64,000 nt of DNA from Caldilineaceae bacterium (GTDB lineage Bacteria; Chloroflexota; Anaerolineae; Caldilineales; Caldilineaceae), in NCBI GenBank assembly GCA_958295845.1, contig OY282376.1, positions 2,741,022 to 2,805,021 of the forward strand, given 5' to 3'. The notes under the pieces are model-generated. The model searched no databases. It was given only the letters and a program-made list of their open reading frames with translations, and had not been told where the DNA came from. A program made the translations under genes and the position numbers. This document shows, piece after piece, positions 19,533-28,499 of the stretch (position 1 is the stretch's first letter; the number at the start of each line of letters is the position of its first letter).

Positions 19533-19541
19533 GGTAAATGC

Positions 19542-21200
19542 TTATCTCATATTCCAGTCCTGGGAGCGGTCAACGTACGGGCCGCCGCCGGGTGCCGGGA
19601 AGTAGTGGAAGTCTGCAACATTGGCAATGGCGATGCCGTAGCGGGTGGAGACCCACCAGTAACCAAGAGTAGCCTCTTCATTTTGGTACTTACAGAGGGC
19701 AGTGCGGGCGATCCTGTATTCATCGGCTGTCTGGGCTGCGTCCATTGCGGCGAAGATCTCTTCGTAGTTGGGATCTTCGATTCCCCACTGATTGTCAGCT
19801 ACGTAACAGGCAGGATTGAGCGATGCCGGTGCGCCGCCGGAGCCAAGATAGGCGATGTTCCATTCGGATGCGTTGTCCAGCACGACGGTGCGCCAGGTAG
19901 GAACGTCGAGGAAGGTCGGATTGATGTTGACGCCGACCTCGGCCATGTTGGCCTGCATTACTGTCAGAATATCCTTTGCCAACTGCGAAGTGTAATAGGT
20001 GGGGATGTCAAGGCTGACACCGTCAAGCGTTAGCCCGTCTGCTGCGGCTTCAGCAAGGAGGGCCCGGGCCTTGTCGGGGTCGTATTCGTAAAAGTTTGCG
20101 TCTTCCGGCCAGAAGACGGGGCAGGGATCCTGACACGGCGACGCTACGGCTGTACCGTTGAAGACATCGCGCAGGATCGAAGCGCGATCAATGCCATACA
20201 TGAAAGCCTGGCGGATGCGCTTGTCGGCCCATACATCGTTCATGTAGTTGAAGTTGAACATGTTAGTGACGAAGGACGGGCCGGAGAAGATCTGGAAGTC
20301 AGGATTGTCTGCGAAACGGCTGGCCACATCGGCGCTGACGTAGGTGAAGTCTATGTCCCCACTTTCCAGAGCCAGAACGGCTGCGGTCTCGTCAACAAAG
20401 TAGCGGTTGATCAGCTGGTCCTGTTCGGGGACGCCATCCCAGTAGAGCTCGTTAGGCACGAGTGTCATGAACTGGTCTTTTTCAAAGGCGCCGAACTTGA
20501 AGGGGCCGGTGCCAATGGGGTTGGTGAACCACCAGTCGCTGCTGAAGATTTCAGTCGAATCAAAATCTATTGCGTGTTCGGGCAGAGCGTAGAAGCCGCG
20601 CACTGCGTCGTAGAAGCGGGGATTAGAGAGGTTGAGCTCGATTTCGAGTGTCAGGTCGTCAACGACGCGAATGCCTGATATCTCGTCAGCTTCTCCTTCA
20701 TTGTATTCGGTCCAGCTTACGATCTGCTGGGGCTGACCGATGCCAAAGTGGGTCACTGCAGCCATGGGCGCGGCGACGAACTCAGCGGTCCACTTCAGGT
20801 CTGAGGCGGTGAAATCCTCGCCATCGTGCCATTTGACGCCTTCGCGCAGGTTGAATGTCCAGACGGTGGCATCTTCATTGGGCTCCCAGCTCAAAGCAAG
20901 GGCAGCTTCGCTGGTATGGTTGGAGAAGGTAGAGTCCATGATGATGAGAGGCGTGAACATCTTGACGAACCAGACGTTTCCTGCGCCGTTATTGTAAAGC
21001 ACGCCCTGGGGGTCGCCACCGGGGCCGACGTCGAAGCCGCCGATCAGGACCTGCTCGACTTCGGCGTCTTCGGCGGCCATTTGGTCGGACGACTCTGACA
21101 TTGCTTCTTCTGCAGCCGGCGCGGCAGCCGGTGCTGCACAGGCAACCAGAAGGGCCAGAGACAGGACGACAATCAGACTGAGAAACTTGCTCTTAGGCAT
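19542..21200 (-). CDS. ABC transporter substrate-binding lipoprotein, family 5 (copy 2)
   Basis: A 552-residue paralogue of the preceding protein, with the same length, lipobox Cys at position 21 (LVAC), A/P-rich linker and family 5 motifs (WHDGEDFTASDLKWTAEF near 130, GTGPFKFGAFEKDQF near 230, RIRQAFMYGIDRASI near 340). Differences concentrate in surface or ligand-contact stretches, for example TGPFKFHSYE versus TGPFKFGAFE, SNPTFWPADANYY-type versus PVFWPEDANFY segments, and GGGPASYSSIWY versus GGAPASLNPACY. This suggests two specificities feeding one permease. ATG at 21200 with GGAG. It is the promoter-proximal gene of the minus-strand transporter locus. Confidence 0.93.
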   Translation of the reverse strand: MPKSKFLSLIVVLSLALLVACAAPAAAPAAEEAMSESSDQMAAEDAEVEQVLIGGFDVGPGGDPQGVLYNNGAGNVWFVKMFTPLIIMDSTFSNHTSEAALALSWEPNEDATVWTFNLREGVKWHDGEDFTASDLKWTAEFVAAPMAAVTHFGIGQPQQIVSWTEYNEGEADEISGIRVVDDLTLEIELNLSNPRFYDAVRGFYALPEHAIDFDSTEIFSSDWWFTNPIGTGPFKFGAFEKDQFMTLVPNELYWDGVPEQDQLINRYFVDETAAVLALESGDIDFTYVSADVASRFADNPDFQIFSGPSFVTNMFNFNYMNDVWADKRIRQAFMYGIDRASILRDVFNGTAVASPCQDPCPVFWPEDANFYEYDPDKARALLAEAAADGLTLDGVSLDIPTYYTSQLAKDILTVMQANMAEVGVNINPTFLDVPTWRTVVLDNASEWNIAYLGSGGAPASLNPACYVADNQWGIEDPNYEEIFAAMDAAQTADEYRIARTALCKYQNEEATLGYWWVSTRYGIAIANVADFHYFPAPGGGPYVDRSQDWNMR

Positions 21201-21778
21201 ATGCGGTCTCCGTAGGTTTTGGTGAAAGGGTGGAAATGCAAGAACCAAGGGGTCCTGTAAGCAGGGGGATATTTGAAGGCGAGAACAGGAGTGTCAAATC
21301 TGAGGGTAAGTGAGAAAGCGCGCGTCAGGGCGTCTCCGGTAGGCAAGTAGATTGCAGGAGCAGGGTGACCAGGCGACGATGGGGACTACTTCGGAGGCGT
21401 TTCTGGCCGAATTAGTGGATGCAACACTATCTTAGGCTGGGGGCTCGCGAAGACTCGACCTAATTCCTGCTGCAGCAAGGATCTCGCTCATAGAAAGCAA
21501 CCGTGGCCACTGTGCTATACTGCCATTTTGGATGTCAGACGTTGAGTGCCATTGTTTGCCAACATCGCGCGTTCCGGAGTCACAGCTGCAATGTGAAGTG
21601 ACAGAATGGGTTGTCGCAGACAAAAGGTTGCCCCCCTCGGTGCAGTCGACTTTCTATCCACTTATTGTTCCAGGTCAGGTCAAGATCCGCGTTCCACGCT
21701 GTAGGGCTAGTTGGGAGTAGAGTCCCACTACTGTTTCAGGCACCCAATGATGGGAAGGCAGAAAATGGCGGAGGAGAA
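21201..21778. other. Divergent intergenic region upstream of binding-protein gene 2 and the 21779 gene
   Basis: About 580 bases. The left part holds the leader and promoter of the binding-protein gene. The right part should hold the promoter of the plus-strand MDR gene, but no convincing pair of boxes was found; a TATACT at 21516 lacks a good -35. Confidence 0.45.
21269..21297 (-). promoter_or_regulatory. Promoter of binding-protein gene 2
   Basis: Minus-strand TTGACA (21297-21292), 17 bases, AAATAT (21274-21269). The -35 starts 97 bases before the ATG, exactly as for copy 1. A leader stem AGGACC/GGTTCT at 21241-21256 matches that of copy 1. Confidence 0.5.
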
Positions 21779-22780
21779 ATGATGACGACGAATAACTATG
21801 AGGTCCTTTTTGCAAGAAGGGGAGTGGCGGATCTGCGGGAGTGTGAGATGCCTTCGGCGGGGCCTGGTGAGATACTAATCAGGGCGATAGTCTCACTGAT
21901 CAGTCCAGGCACCGAGAGAGCATTTCTCCTGGGTCTTGCGAATACTCCGTCTGCGTATCCGCAGAGGACGGGGTACAGCCACATCGGTGAAGTGGTGGCG
22001 GTCGGGGCGGGCGTTGAGGGCTTCGAGGTGGGGGATCGGGTTGCGTCCCGCTCGAACCACATAATGTACGCCGCTGCGCCAGCTTCCGACTGCCATCATG
22101 TTCCGGACGGGTTGACGAGTGAGCGGGCGGTCTTCTTCCGGCTTTCGTCGATTGCCATGCAGGGTGTACGAAAGGCCCGGATTGAGCTTGGAGAGCCGGT
22201 TGCGGTCATTGGGTGCGGGCCAGTCGGGTTGATTGTGATGCAGTTGGCTCGGTTAAACGGCGGGCTTCCGGTCGTTTCTATTGACAAAGATGCTCGCCGT
22301 CTTGAGTTTGCCGGGGCGCTAGACGTCGACGCCGCGCTGGGGGCGGATGAAGGTGTTGGAGCCGCCCTGCGAAAGGCGTGCGGGGGGAAGGATCCGGCAG
22401 TGGTAATTGAAGCGACGGGTCATCCGGAGGCGATCCCGGCCGCCTTTGATCTGGCACGTTTGGGAGGGCGGGTGGTCTTGCTTGGCAGTACAAGGGGCGA
22501 TACTGAGGCGGTGAACTTTTACCGCGATGTTCACAAGAAAGGACTGACTGTGTTAGGCGCACATGAGAGCGCGCGGCCGCGGCAGGATTCGGCGCCGGGC
22601 TGGTGGACTCATCTTGCGGACGAGGACACTGCTCTCAGGCTTCTAGCCAGGGGTAGGCTGGTGGTTGATCCCCTGAATACCCATCGATTCGCCTGGAAGG
22701 ATGCAGGAACGGCCTACGATTTACTGGCAAGATGGGAACCGGAGATGTTGGGAGCGGTTCTGGACTGGCAGGCCACTTAG
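21779..22780 (+). CDS. MDR-superfamily dehydrogenase
   Basis: A 333-residue medium-chain dehydrogenase. The GroES-like domain contains LISPGTERAFLLG near 38-50 (Ser in the usual catalytic Cys position) and TGYSHIGEVVAVG near 62. The Rossmann domain begins at VAVIGCGPVGLIVMQLAR near 145 with an acidic SIDKDARRLEFA. The four-Cys structural zinc lobe is absent. GGAGG ends just before ATGATG at 21779/21782, which rules out the longer in-frame extension. The downstream membrane protein starts within or just after its end, so they are probably one transcript. Substrate unknown, likely a polyol or sugar derivative. Confidence 0.84.
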   Translation: MMTTNNYEVLFARRGVADLRECEMPSAGPGEILIRAIVSLISPGTERAFLLGLANTPSAYPQRTGYSHIGEVVAVGAGVEGFEVGDRVASRSNHIMYAAAPASDCHHVPDGLTSERAVFFRLSSIAMQGVRKARIELGEPVAVIGCGPVGLIVMQLARLNGGLPVVSIDKDARRLEFAGALDVDAALGADEGVGAALRKACGGKDPAVVIEATGHPEAIPAAFDLARLGGRVVLLGSTRGDTEAVNFYRDVHKKGLTVLGAHESARPRQDSAPGWWTHLADEDTALRLLARGRLVVDPLNTHRFAWKDAGTAYDLLARWEPEMLGAVLDWQAT

Positions 22781-22809
22781 CAGACGCCCCAAACCGGGAA
22801 ATCATACCT

Positions 22810-24168
22810 GTGCCCCAACTTTCCACACAAGGCGTCCTCAAGACATGGTGGCCACTGGCGTTGAGCTGGTTCATGATTACCGTGGAACAGCCGTTACTGG
22901 CTGCGGTTGTGGCGCGAAGTGCTGACCCTAAGGAACAACTGGCGGCATGGGGCTTGGCTTTTTCACTTATTCTCGTACTTTCCGCTCCGTCCATTTCCAT
23001 GCTGGCGGCTTCGACAGCTCTGAGCAGAGACCAAGAGTCCTACAGGCGGGGCCGACAGTACATGATCCGGCTGAGTGTGGGATTGACCGCCGCTCATTTT
23101 CTGCTAGCCTTCACTCCCCTTTTTGATGTTGTTGTATTTGGGCTGATTTCGGCGCCCCCGGAACTTGGGGACCCGGTCCGCAGCGGTGTGCGGATCATGC
23201 TTCCCTTCATTCCGAGTCTGGCGTTAAGGCGTTTTCAGTACGGGGTCCTGATTCGATGTGATCAGACCCGCGCGGTATCGCTCGGGACGGTCCTGCGACT
23301 CGTGCTTGAGGTGGCGCTGGCTGTTGGCCTATTCCTGTTGTCGGGCTGGAACGGCGTCATCGTCGCCAGCGTCACGATTTCGACCGGCGTGGTATTCGAA
23401 GCGGTCTATGCAACACTGCGCGTACGACCGGTCGTTCGGAAGAACCTGCTGTCCAAGATTCCGGGCGCCCCGCCTCTGTCGTGGAACCGATTCTTCCGCT
23501 TCTATCTGCCGCTGGTGCTGACGACATTCATGCAGATTCTATTGCAGCCTCTTGTCAGCGCCAGCCTCAGCCGAATGCCGGATTCAATCGGATCGCTTGC
23601 GCTCTGGCCTGTGCTATTTGGTGTTCTGATAATGACCAACAGCGCAGCCTTTGCATTCGTCGAGTCGGTCATCGTGCTGCTGGATCGACCCGGCTCGATT
23701 GAGGTTCTGCGGCGATTCACGTGGAAACTGGCTTTTGCGCTGGCGGCGGTCCCGCTGGTTATGGCGGTCACTCCCTTTGGTGACTTCTGGTTCTTGCGAA
23801 TCGCCGCGCTGCCGCCAGAATTGTTGCAGCAGGCAAAAGCTGTCCTCTGGCTGATCATTCCGTTGCCGGCGCTGACGGCACTATCGAGCTTGTTCCAGGG
23901 GACGCTGATCAACAGCCAGCGGACGCGGAGCATCACCGAGGCGGACGCGTTTTCGTTAACGACGGTGACCACCCTTTTGATTCTAGGGAGCCTTTGGGCC
24001 GGGAGGCCTTGCCTTGCCGGAGGCGGGAGCGCTCTTCTCTGCGGTGTCTCGGGCGTCTATATCGCGATGGCAGCCTACAACTTCGGTTCGATCGTGCGCA
24101 ACCTCTGGCTTTGGCGGCGTTCGCAGCGGGTTTACCTTTCGATTCGTCTGCGCCACGCGCGGATATAG
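22810..24168 (+). CDS. MOP-superfamily membrane transporter, ANKH-like
   Basis: A roughly 450-residue integral membrane protein with about twelve hydrophobic helices. The opening TWWPLALSWFMITVEQPLLA and a following LAAWGLAFSLILVLSAP resemble the ANKH (progressive ankylosis) branch of the multidrug/oligosaccharidyl-lipid/polysaccharide exporter superfamily, and the two-half layout with a second WWPL-like segment (FRFYLPLVLTTFMQ near 225) fits. GTG at 22810 puts ten residues before the first helix; an ATG at 22732 would overlap the MDR gene by 49 bases and add 26 residues. A flippase or exporter role is likely, substrate unknown. A terminator hairpin overlaps its 3' end. Confidence 0.7.
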   Translation: MPQLSTQGVLKTWWPLALSWFMITVEQPLLAAVVARSADPKEQLAAWGLAFSLILVLSAPSISMLAASTALSRDQESYRRGRQYMIRLSVGLTAAHFLLAFTPLFDVVVFGLISAPPELGDPVRSGVRIMLPFIPSLALRRFQYGVLIRCDQTRAVSLGTVLRLVLEVALAVGLFLLSGWNGVIVASVTISTGVVFEAVYATLRVRPVVRKNLLSKIPGAPPLSWNRFFRFYLPLVLTTFMQILLQPLVSASLSRMPDSIGSLALWPVLFGVLIMTNSAAFAFVESVIVLLDRPGSIEVLRRFTWKLAFALAAVPLVMAVTPFGDFWFLRIAALPPELLQQAKAVLWLIIPLPALTALSSLFQGTLINSQRTRSITEADAFSLTTVTTLLILGSLWAGRPCLAGGGSALLCGVSGVYIAMAAYNFGSIVRNLWLWRRSQRVYLSIRLRHARI

Positions 24169-24171
24169 AAA

Positions 24172-24192
24172 AAGGCGGCCGGCTGCCGCCTT
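24172..24192 (-). terminator. Intrinsic terminator at a convergent junction
   Basis: AAGGCGGC and GCCGCCTT form an 8-bp stem around CGGCT. On the minus strand it is followed by TTTTTCTATAT, a proper U-tract, so it terminates the minus-strand operon ending at 24236. It may also act on the plus-strand transporter gene. Confidence 0.8.
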
Positions 24193-24235
24193 ATGGTGAA
24201 CCAGTAGTAGATGCCCTTGAAGGAGTAGCCGCTTC

Positions 24236-25258
24236 CTAAGCGTCGGTAATTCTTCCTGTCAACCGCAGGAGGGTCTCCTGTACCAGGAGCTCGTGTTCAG
24301 GGGAGCGATCGAGTGGCTGTTGGCCGCGTAGTGTTGCTACGAAGGCAACCAACTCCTCTTCGTAGGTCTGTTGCCGGCTTTGGGTTGGGACCGGGATAAT
24401 CTGGGCTCCGGCCTCGTAGCCTTCTGCGGCCTCTTCCAAGCACAATCGAATGGCGTGTGGGGGTTCGAAGGGATCGAGCAGGATTGCGCTTCCCTTCGTT
24501 CCGTAGACTTCAAAGCGGCGGGCCATCGGTTGGGGCTCCATCGCGGCGATGTCGACGAAGGCCAGTCCATTCTCGAACTCGAGAACTCCGAGCGTGTTGT
24601 CGGAACAGCTCGGACCGTCTACGCCGTCGGTACGGAGAAAACTGGTCGTTCGGGTGGGTCTGCCCATCAGCCATACGATTTGATCGAGCATGTGACCGCC
24701 CAGATCGAAAAATATTCCTCCCTGATGGACTTCAAGCGCTTTGCGGGATTCGGCGGTTACGGTGGTGGACATGTGGGCGCGGGTACAAAATATGTCTCCC
24801 AAGAGGCCGTCATGCACCCAATTGGCAATCTGGCAGAAACCATTCTGGTAACGGAACATGTAGCCCATCTGGATGAGCAGTCCTTTGTCCTGGGCTTTCC
24901 CCATGACACGCTGCCAACCTGGCCAGTCTTCGCCAGCCGGCTTGTCGTACCAGACGTGCAGGTCGGCGTCGACGAGGGCTTCGGTCTGGGGGAGGCTCTC
25001 AGCGTTCTTGCCCTCGGAAGATACAGCGACGATTGAGGTGTCGGAAAGGAGTTCCTCTTCCGAGTCAAACCAGCGTACATTGCTGAATGGGCCGGAGGTT
25101 CCTTCAAGTTGGGCGCGGCGTACCGTGTCAGGCTCGAAGACGCCGACTACCTCCACGTCCGGCGAGTCCTGCATGGCCTGGAGCTTGCCGGCAGCGTGGC
25201 CGTGCTTGGTTCCGTATTGGGCCATTACCAGAGGCGGCGCGTCGGATCCGATGGTCAT
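24236..25258 (-). CDS. GFO/IDH/MocA family oxidoreductase
   Basis: A 340-residue NAD(P)-dependent oxidoreductase of the glucose-fructose oxidoreductase/inositol dehydrogenase family. The first Rossmann strand is atypical (VMAQYGTKHGHAAGK rather than a GxGxxG), but YDKPAG near 106 matches the EKPxA cofactor and catalytic-Lys element, and GGIFFDLGGHMLDQIVWLMG near 190 carries the catalytic Asp/His pair (G..D.G.H..D). The C-terminal sheet domain follows. It is the last gene of a minus-strand run that includes a phytanoyl-dioxygenase-type gene and another GFO/IDH gene. The family oxidises sugars, inositols or their derivatives. Confidence 0.88.
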   Translation of the reverse strand: MTIGSDAPPLVMAQYGTKHGHAAGKLQAMQDSPDVEVVGVFEPDTVRRAQLEGTSGPFSNVRWFDSEEELLSDTSIVAVSSEGKNAESLPQTEALVDADLHVWYDKPAGEDWPGWQRVMGKAQDKGLLIQMGYMFRYQNGFCQIANWVHDGLLGDIFCTRAHMSTTVTAESRKALEVHQGGIFFDLGGHMLDQIVWLMGRPTRTTSFLRTDGVDGPSCSDNTLGVLEFENGLAFVDIAAMEPQPMARRFEVYGTKGSAILLDPFEPPHAIRLCLEEAAEGYEAGAQIIPVPTQSRQQTYEEELVAFVATLRGQQPLDRSPEHELLVQETLLRLTGRITDA

Positions 25259-25326
25259 TTGCTGACCCCTTGTGCTGTGAAGTCAATTGTGGGTACAGAA
25301 TGCATGCGTGCCGCTATGCCTTTGGG

Positions 25327-26295
25327 CTAGGCGCAAACAGGGTTGTCCTTGGTCCAACGGTTGAAGTTACCACCATCCTCAATGGTTGCCATGTAGTCGC
25401 GAGTGTCCCGCCACAGTTTTTCCCAATCTGACGGCTCCTGCAGGACGGTCTCGGGATATTTGCGGCTACGGGCGACGAAGCCAGGGAAGGCCGGTCGGCC
25501 GGTTGGCTGTCCAACAGGGTTGTAGCGCAGGTCGAAGCTCCAGCGGATTGAATCGCTGTTGTTGGAGTAGGAGGCGTGCAGGGTCTGTTTGTGCATCAGG
25601 AGCGCATCGCCCTTTTTCATGACCATGGGCACTGCCTTGCCGTCGAGAAGTTTGCCGGGAACGGAGAGCCCAATGTTGGAGGGACAGTGGTCGATTAGGC
25701 CCCGTTTATGGCTGCCGGGCCAGACACAAAGGCAACCGTTCTCTACGTTCACGTCCATGAGCGAGAACCAGACGGTCAGCATCTGGGTTTCGTCCGCTTC
25801 CGGGCGAACAACGCCGTGGTCCTGGTGGACGGGTGTCTTGCCCAGTTGCACGCGCCCGGTTTCTTCGTTGACCGGCGTGAGGCGTTCCGGGGGTTTGAGG
25901 CGGACATGCTGGACGGGGTTGGAGTAAATCTCCCCACCGAGGATCGACTCGACGGAATCCAGCAGACTTTCGTTTGTCAACATGTGGAAGACGGCAGGGC
26001 CGGCCCAAAACGGCGTGTCCGGCTTCACGTTGCCTTGCGGCAGGGAGAAGTCGAAGTACTGGGCGTGGACTTTACCGCTTTCCTGGTAGATGGAGATCAG
26101 CCTATCGGAGAATGGGAGATCTTCGTACAGGGAGGAGATCTCGCCTGCTTCAAACAGTTCGTGCGCCAAGCTGTCCAGCACACCCCTGTACTCTTCAATA
26201 ACGGGGTCTATATCTTCTTCGGGACTGAAGACGCCTTCGACAATTACGTATCCATATTCGTCAAAATGTGCGAGCTGCTCGGCCGTGAGTTTCAT
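25327..26295 (-). CDS. Phytanoyl-CoA dioxygenase family protein (Fe(II)/2-oxoglutarate oxygenase)
   Basis: A 322-residue PhyH-family non-haem oxygenase. HQDHG near 160 gives the His and Asp ligands of the HxD motif, LLMHKQTLHASYSNNS near 236-251 the distal His, and DSIRWSFDLRYNP the Arg that holds 2-oxoglutarate. CLCVWPGSHKRG is also typical. Bacterial members hydroxylate diverse small molecules, not necessarily phytanoyl-CoA. Two in-frame ATGs exist. The one at 26295 has AGGAGG at ideal distance, whereas 26301 is only two bases from it. The gene sits between two GFO/IDH/MocA genes, which suggests hydroxylation of a sugar-like or methylated substrate in the same pathway. Confidence 0.9.
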   Translation of the reverse strand: MKLTAEQLAHFDEYGYVIVEGVFSPEEDIDPVIEEYRGVLDSLAHELFEAGEISSLYEDLPFSDRLISIYQESGKVHAQYFDFSLPQGNVKPDTPFWAGPAVFHMLTNESLLDSVESILGGEIYSNPVQHVRLKPPERLTPVNEETGRVQLGKTPVHQDHGVVRPEADETQMLTVWFSLMDVNVENGCLCVWPGSHKRGLIDHCPSNIGLSVPGKLLDGKAVPMVMKKGDALLMHKQTLHASYSNNSDSIRWSFDLRYNPVGQPTGRPAFPGFVARSRKYPETVLQEPSDWEKLWRDTRDYMATIEDGGNFNRWTKDNPVCA

Positions 26296-26343
26296 GGTCA
26301 TGCCCTCCTGTTTGCATTCCCATTTACGAGAGACGGATTAGTG

Positions 26344-27468
26344 CTATGTATTCTGCGTGTCGTCGGACATATTATCGTTTCTAAGTCGCGCAGCGCGTAT
26401 ATCGTACTTGCCAGGGCGCTGCGGCGTCAAGTGGCCTGATTCCACCATCAGATCGAGGGGATTGAGGCGTGTTTGGAGGGGCATTTCCACCTTTTCGTGC
26501 ATGCGGGCGGACTCGTACACAGCGTGGATCATCTGAAGGGCCTTGTAACCATGCTCGCCCGCTCCCCTGTGGGCGTCGACATTGCCTTCAACCCAGTCGG
26601 CCAGCTCGTCGGCCTGGGCGGCTGCGCCCTCCTGCCATTCGAAACGGCTGCCCAGCTCCTCGACGGCGTAGAATTTGCCGTCGGGAACATGCTCTTCCCA
26701 GCGACCGCCGCTCTTCGCGTTCAGGATTTGCAGCGATTCGGTGGTGATGCTGATCATGCCGTCGCTGCCGAAGATCTGCGCGCCCTGATAGTAGTTGGGA
26801 ACGAGGTCGCTGAGGATCATTGCGCGGGGCCCGCGGGCGAACTGGAAGACGGCCATGGCGCGGTCTTCGATGCGGGTGGCGCGTTCGTGCTGGTCGGTCT
26901 TGCGTTCGATGTTGCCCATGACCCAAACGCATTCGTCGTCGGACAGAAGGTAGCGGTACATGTCGGCCTGGTGGGAGCTGTAGTTGGGGAGGCCGGCGCC
27001 GCCCATGCTCTGTATGAGGTTAACTTCGCCGATGGCGTTACAGCCTATCAACTCTTTTGCCAACGTGTAGGCGGGGAGAAAGCGGCGCTGGTGGCCGATG
27101 GCGAGTTTCACGTCGTTGCGGCGGCAGGCGATCATCATCTGCTCGGCGGCGCCAACTGTGTCGGCCATCGGTTTTTCGCAGAGAATCGCCTGCGGTTTGA
27201 AGGCGGCGGCGGCAGCGGTCCAGGGAGCGTGCCCTTTGTGCCAGGTACAGATCGACACGACATCAGGGCGCTCTTTTTCCATCATCTCGCGGCCGTCGGT
27301 GTAGTGGGTGGGAGAGATGTCGAACTGGGCGTTCTTTTCGGCCATTGCGTCGGCGCTGAGGTCGGCCAAGGCGACGACATCATAGCGACCGGAGGCCAGG
27401 TAGCCGTGAATGTGATTGGCGGATATTCCGCCTGTGCCTATGACGGCAGCACGCAGCTTGTTGGGCAT
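26344..27468 (-). CDS. GFO/IDH/MocA family oxidoreductase
   Basis: A 374-residue NAD(P)-dependent oxidoreductase. The N-terminal Rossmann motif AAVIGTGGISANH is at 7-19 and CEKPMADT near 97-104 holds the conserved Lys of the EKP motif. The substrate domain has a GLPNYSSHQADMYRYLL segment near 158 with the His/Asp pair. The C-terminal 40 residues are basic and probably disordered. ATG at 27468 begins the conserved MPNKLRAAVIG. It lies between an SDR gene and the dioxygenase gene on the minus strand. Substrate unknown. Confidence 0.89.
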   Translation of the reverse strand: MPNKLRAAVIGTGGISANHIHGYLASGRYDVVALADLSADAMAEKNAQFDISPTHYTDGREMMEKERPDVVSICTWHKGHAPWTAAAAAFKPQAILCEKPMADTVGAAEQMMIACRRNDVKLAIGHQRRFLPAYTLAKELIGCNAIGEVNLIQSMGGAGLPNYSSHQADMYRYLLSDDECVWVMGNIERKTDQHERATRIEDRAMAVFQFARGPRAMILSDLVPNYYQGAQIFGSDGMISITTESLQILNAKSGGRWEEHVPDGKFYAVEELGSRFEWQEGAAAQADELADWVEGNVDAHRGAGEHGYKALQMIHAVYESARMHEKVEMPLQTRLNPLDLMVESGHLTPQRPGKYDIRAARLRNDNMSDDTQNT

Positions 27469-27581
27469 TTTGGTATCAACCCGCTGTGTCGTTTCGGGAC
27501 GGCATTGTCCGTTCTTCGGCGGCCTCTTCTTACGATTACCGTTTTACAGTAGCAGCGATTACGACAGTTAACTCGTTCGAA

Positions 27582-28349
27582 TCAGACCGCGGTGTAGCCG
27601 CCGTCGACGACGAGAATCTGGCCGGTCACCATGCGGGCGGCATCGGAGGCCATGTAGATGATAGCGCCGGCGATTTCATGGGGCTCGGCGATGCGGCCCA
27701 TGGGAATCTTTTCCAGGTTTTTGGCAAAGTCGGGGTTCTTGATGGCCTGTTCCAGGAGCGGCGTGCGGGTGAAGGTCGGTGCGACGGCGTTGACGGTGAT
27801 GTTATGGGGGGCCCATTCCACTGCCAGGGAGCGGGTCATCTGGCCGACGGCGCCTTTGGCTGAGGCGTAGATTGAGCGCAACGGGCCGCCGACCACGCCA
27901 ACCTGCGAGCTGATGGCGATGACGCTGCCTTCGATGCCGGCATCGATCATGCGGCGGGCGCAGGCTGTGGACATGAAGAAGGCGCCCTTGAAATTCACAT
28001 CGGAAATGAAGTCGAATTCGTCTTCGGTGTAATCGAGGGCCGGTTTGGGGCTGTTGTAGCCGGCGTTATTGACGACGGAGTCGATGCGGCCGAATGTGTC
28101 CCAGGTCTGGGCGACGAAGCGGTCGATGCTTTCCAGGTCAGTTACGTCGAGATGCCAGGCTTTGGCTTTGACGCCGTGGGCGCGGCACTGCTCGGCGGTC
28201 TCTTCACTTTCGCTGACCGTGCGGCTGCCGAGGGCCAGGCTGGCACCGTAACGGGCGGCGGTTTCGGCGATGGATTTGCCGATGCCCTTGCCGGCTCCGG
28301 TGACGATCATGACTTTGCCGCTCAGGTCGAAACTAACTTCATCAGACAC
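27582..28349 (-). CDS. SDR family oxidoreductase (classical, FabG-like)
   Basis: A 255-residue classical short-chain dehydrogenase. It shows TGAGKGIGKS at 18-27, DSVVNNAGYNSP near 88-99, the catalytic Ser in VIAISSQVGV near 142-151, YASAKGAVG near 160 (YxxxK) and the C-terminal TGQILVVDGGYTAV. All catalytic residues are present. A role such as gluconate or polyol dehydrogenase is more likely than fatty-acid synthesis because neighbours are sugar-type oxidoreductases and a TIM-barrel isomerase on the same strand. Confidence 0.92.
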   Translation of the reverse strand: MSDEVSFDLSGKVMIVTGAGKGIGKSIAETAARYGASLALGSRTVSESEETAEQCRAHGVKAKAWHLDVTDLESIDRFVAQTWDTFGRIDSVVNNAGYNSPKPALDYTEDEFDFISDVNFKGAFFMSTACARRMIDAGIEGSVIAISSQVGVVGGPLRSIYASAKGAVGQMTRSLAVEWAPHNITVNAVAPTFTRTPLLEQAIKNPDFAKNLEKIPMGRIAEPHEIAGAIIYMASDAARMVTGQILVVDGGYTAV

Positions 28350-28499
28350 ATTTGGCTCCTTGTTCTATTTGGACGCATTGATATTGGTTCATTGATTGCC
28401 CAGGGTGCCGATATGGTGACATGCGGCAACGCTGGCCTTCTAAATCGTAAGTGGCCTTTACCGGCGTGGAAAGTGTGAGGCCGCCAGTTAGACCGCTTT

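Larger units (their letters stand above)
18944..19541. other. Gene-free stretch between the two binding-protein genes
   Basis: About 600 bases containing, on the minus strand, the hairpin after copy 2 (19487-19532), then sequence in which I recognise nothing, then the copy 1 promoter (19012-19040) and leader hairpin. Open frames at 19136-19465 lack any family character. Confidence 0.5.

Noticed and set aside
21493-21521. Promoter for the 21779 gene
   Set aside because: TATACT is good but the -35 position reads GAAAGC, with almost no match.
26473-27552. 359-codon plus-strand open frame
   Set aside because: It lies opposite the clear GFO/IDH/MocA gene and arises from that gene's codon bias.
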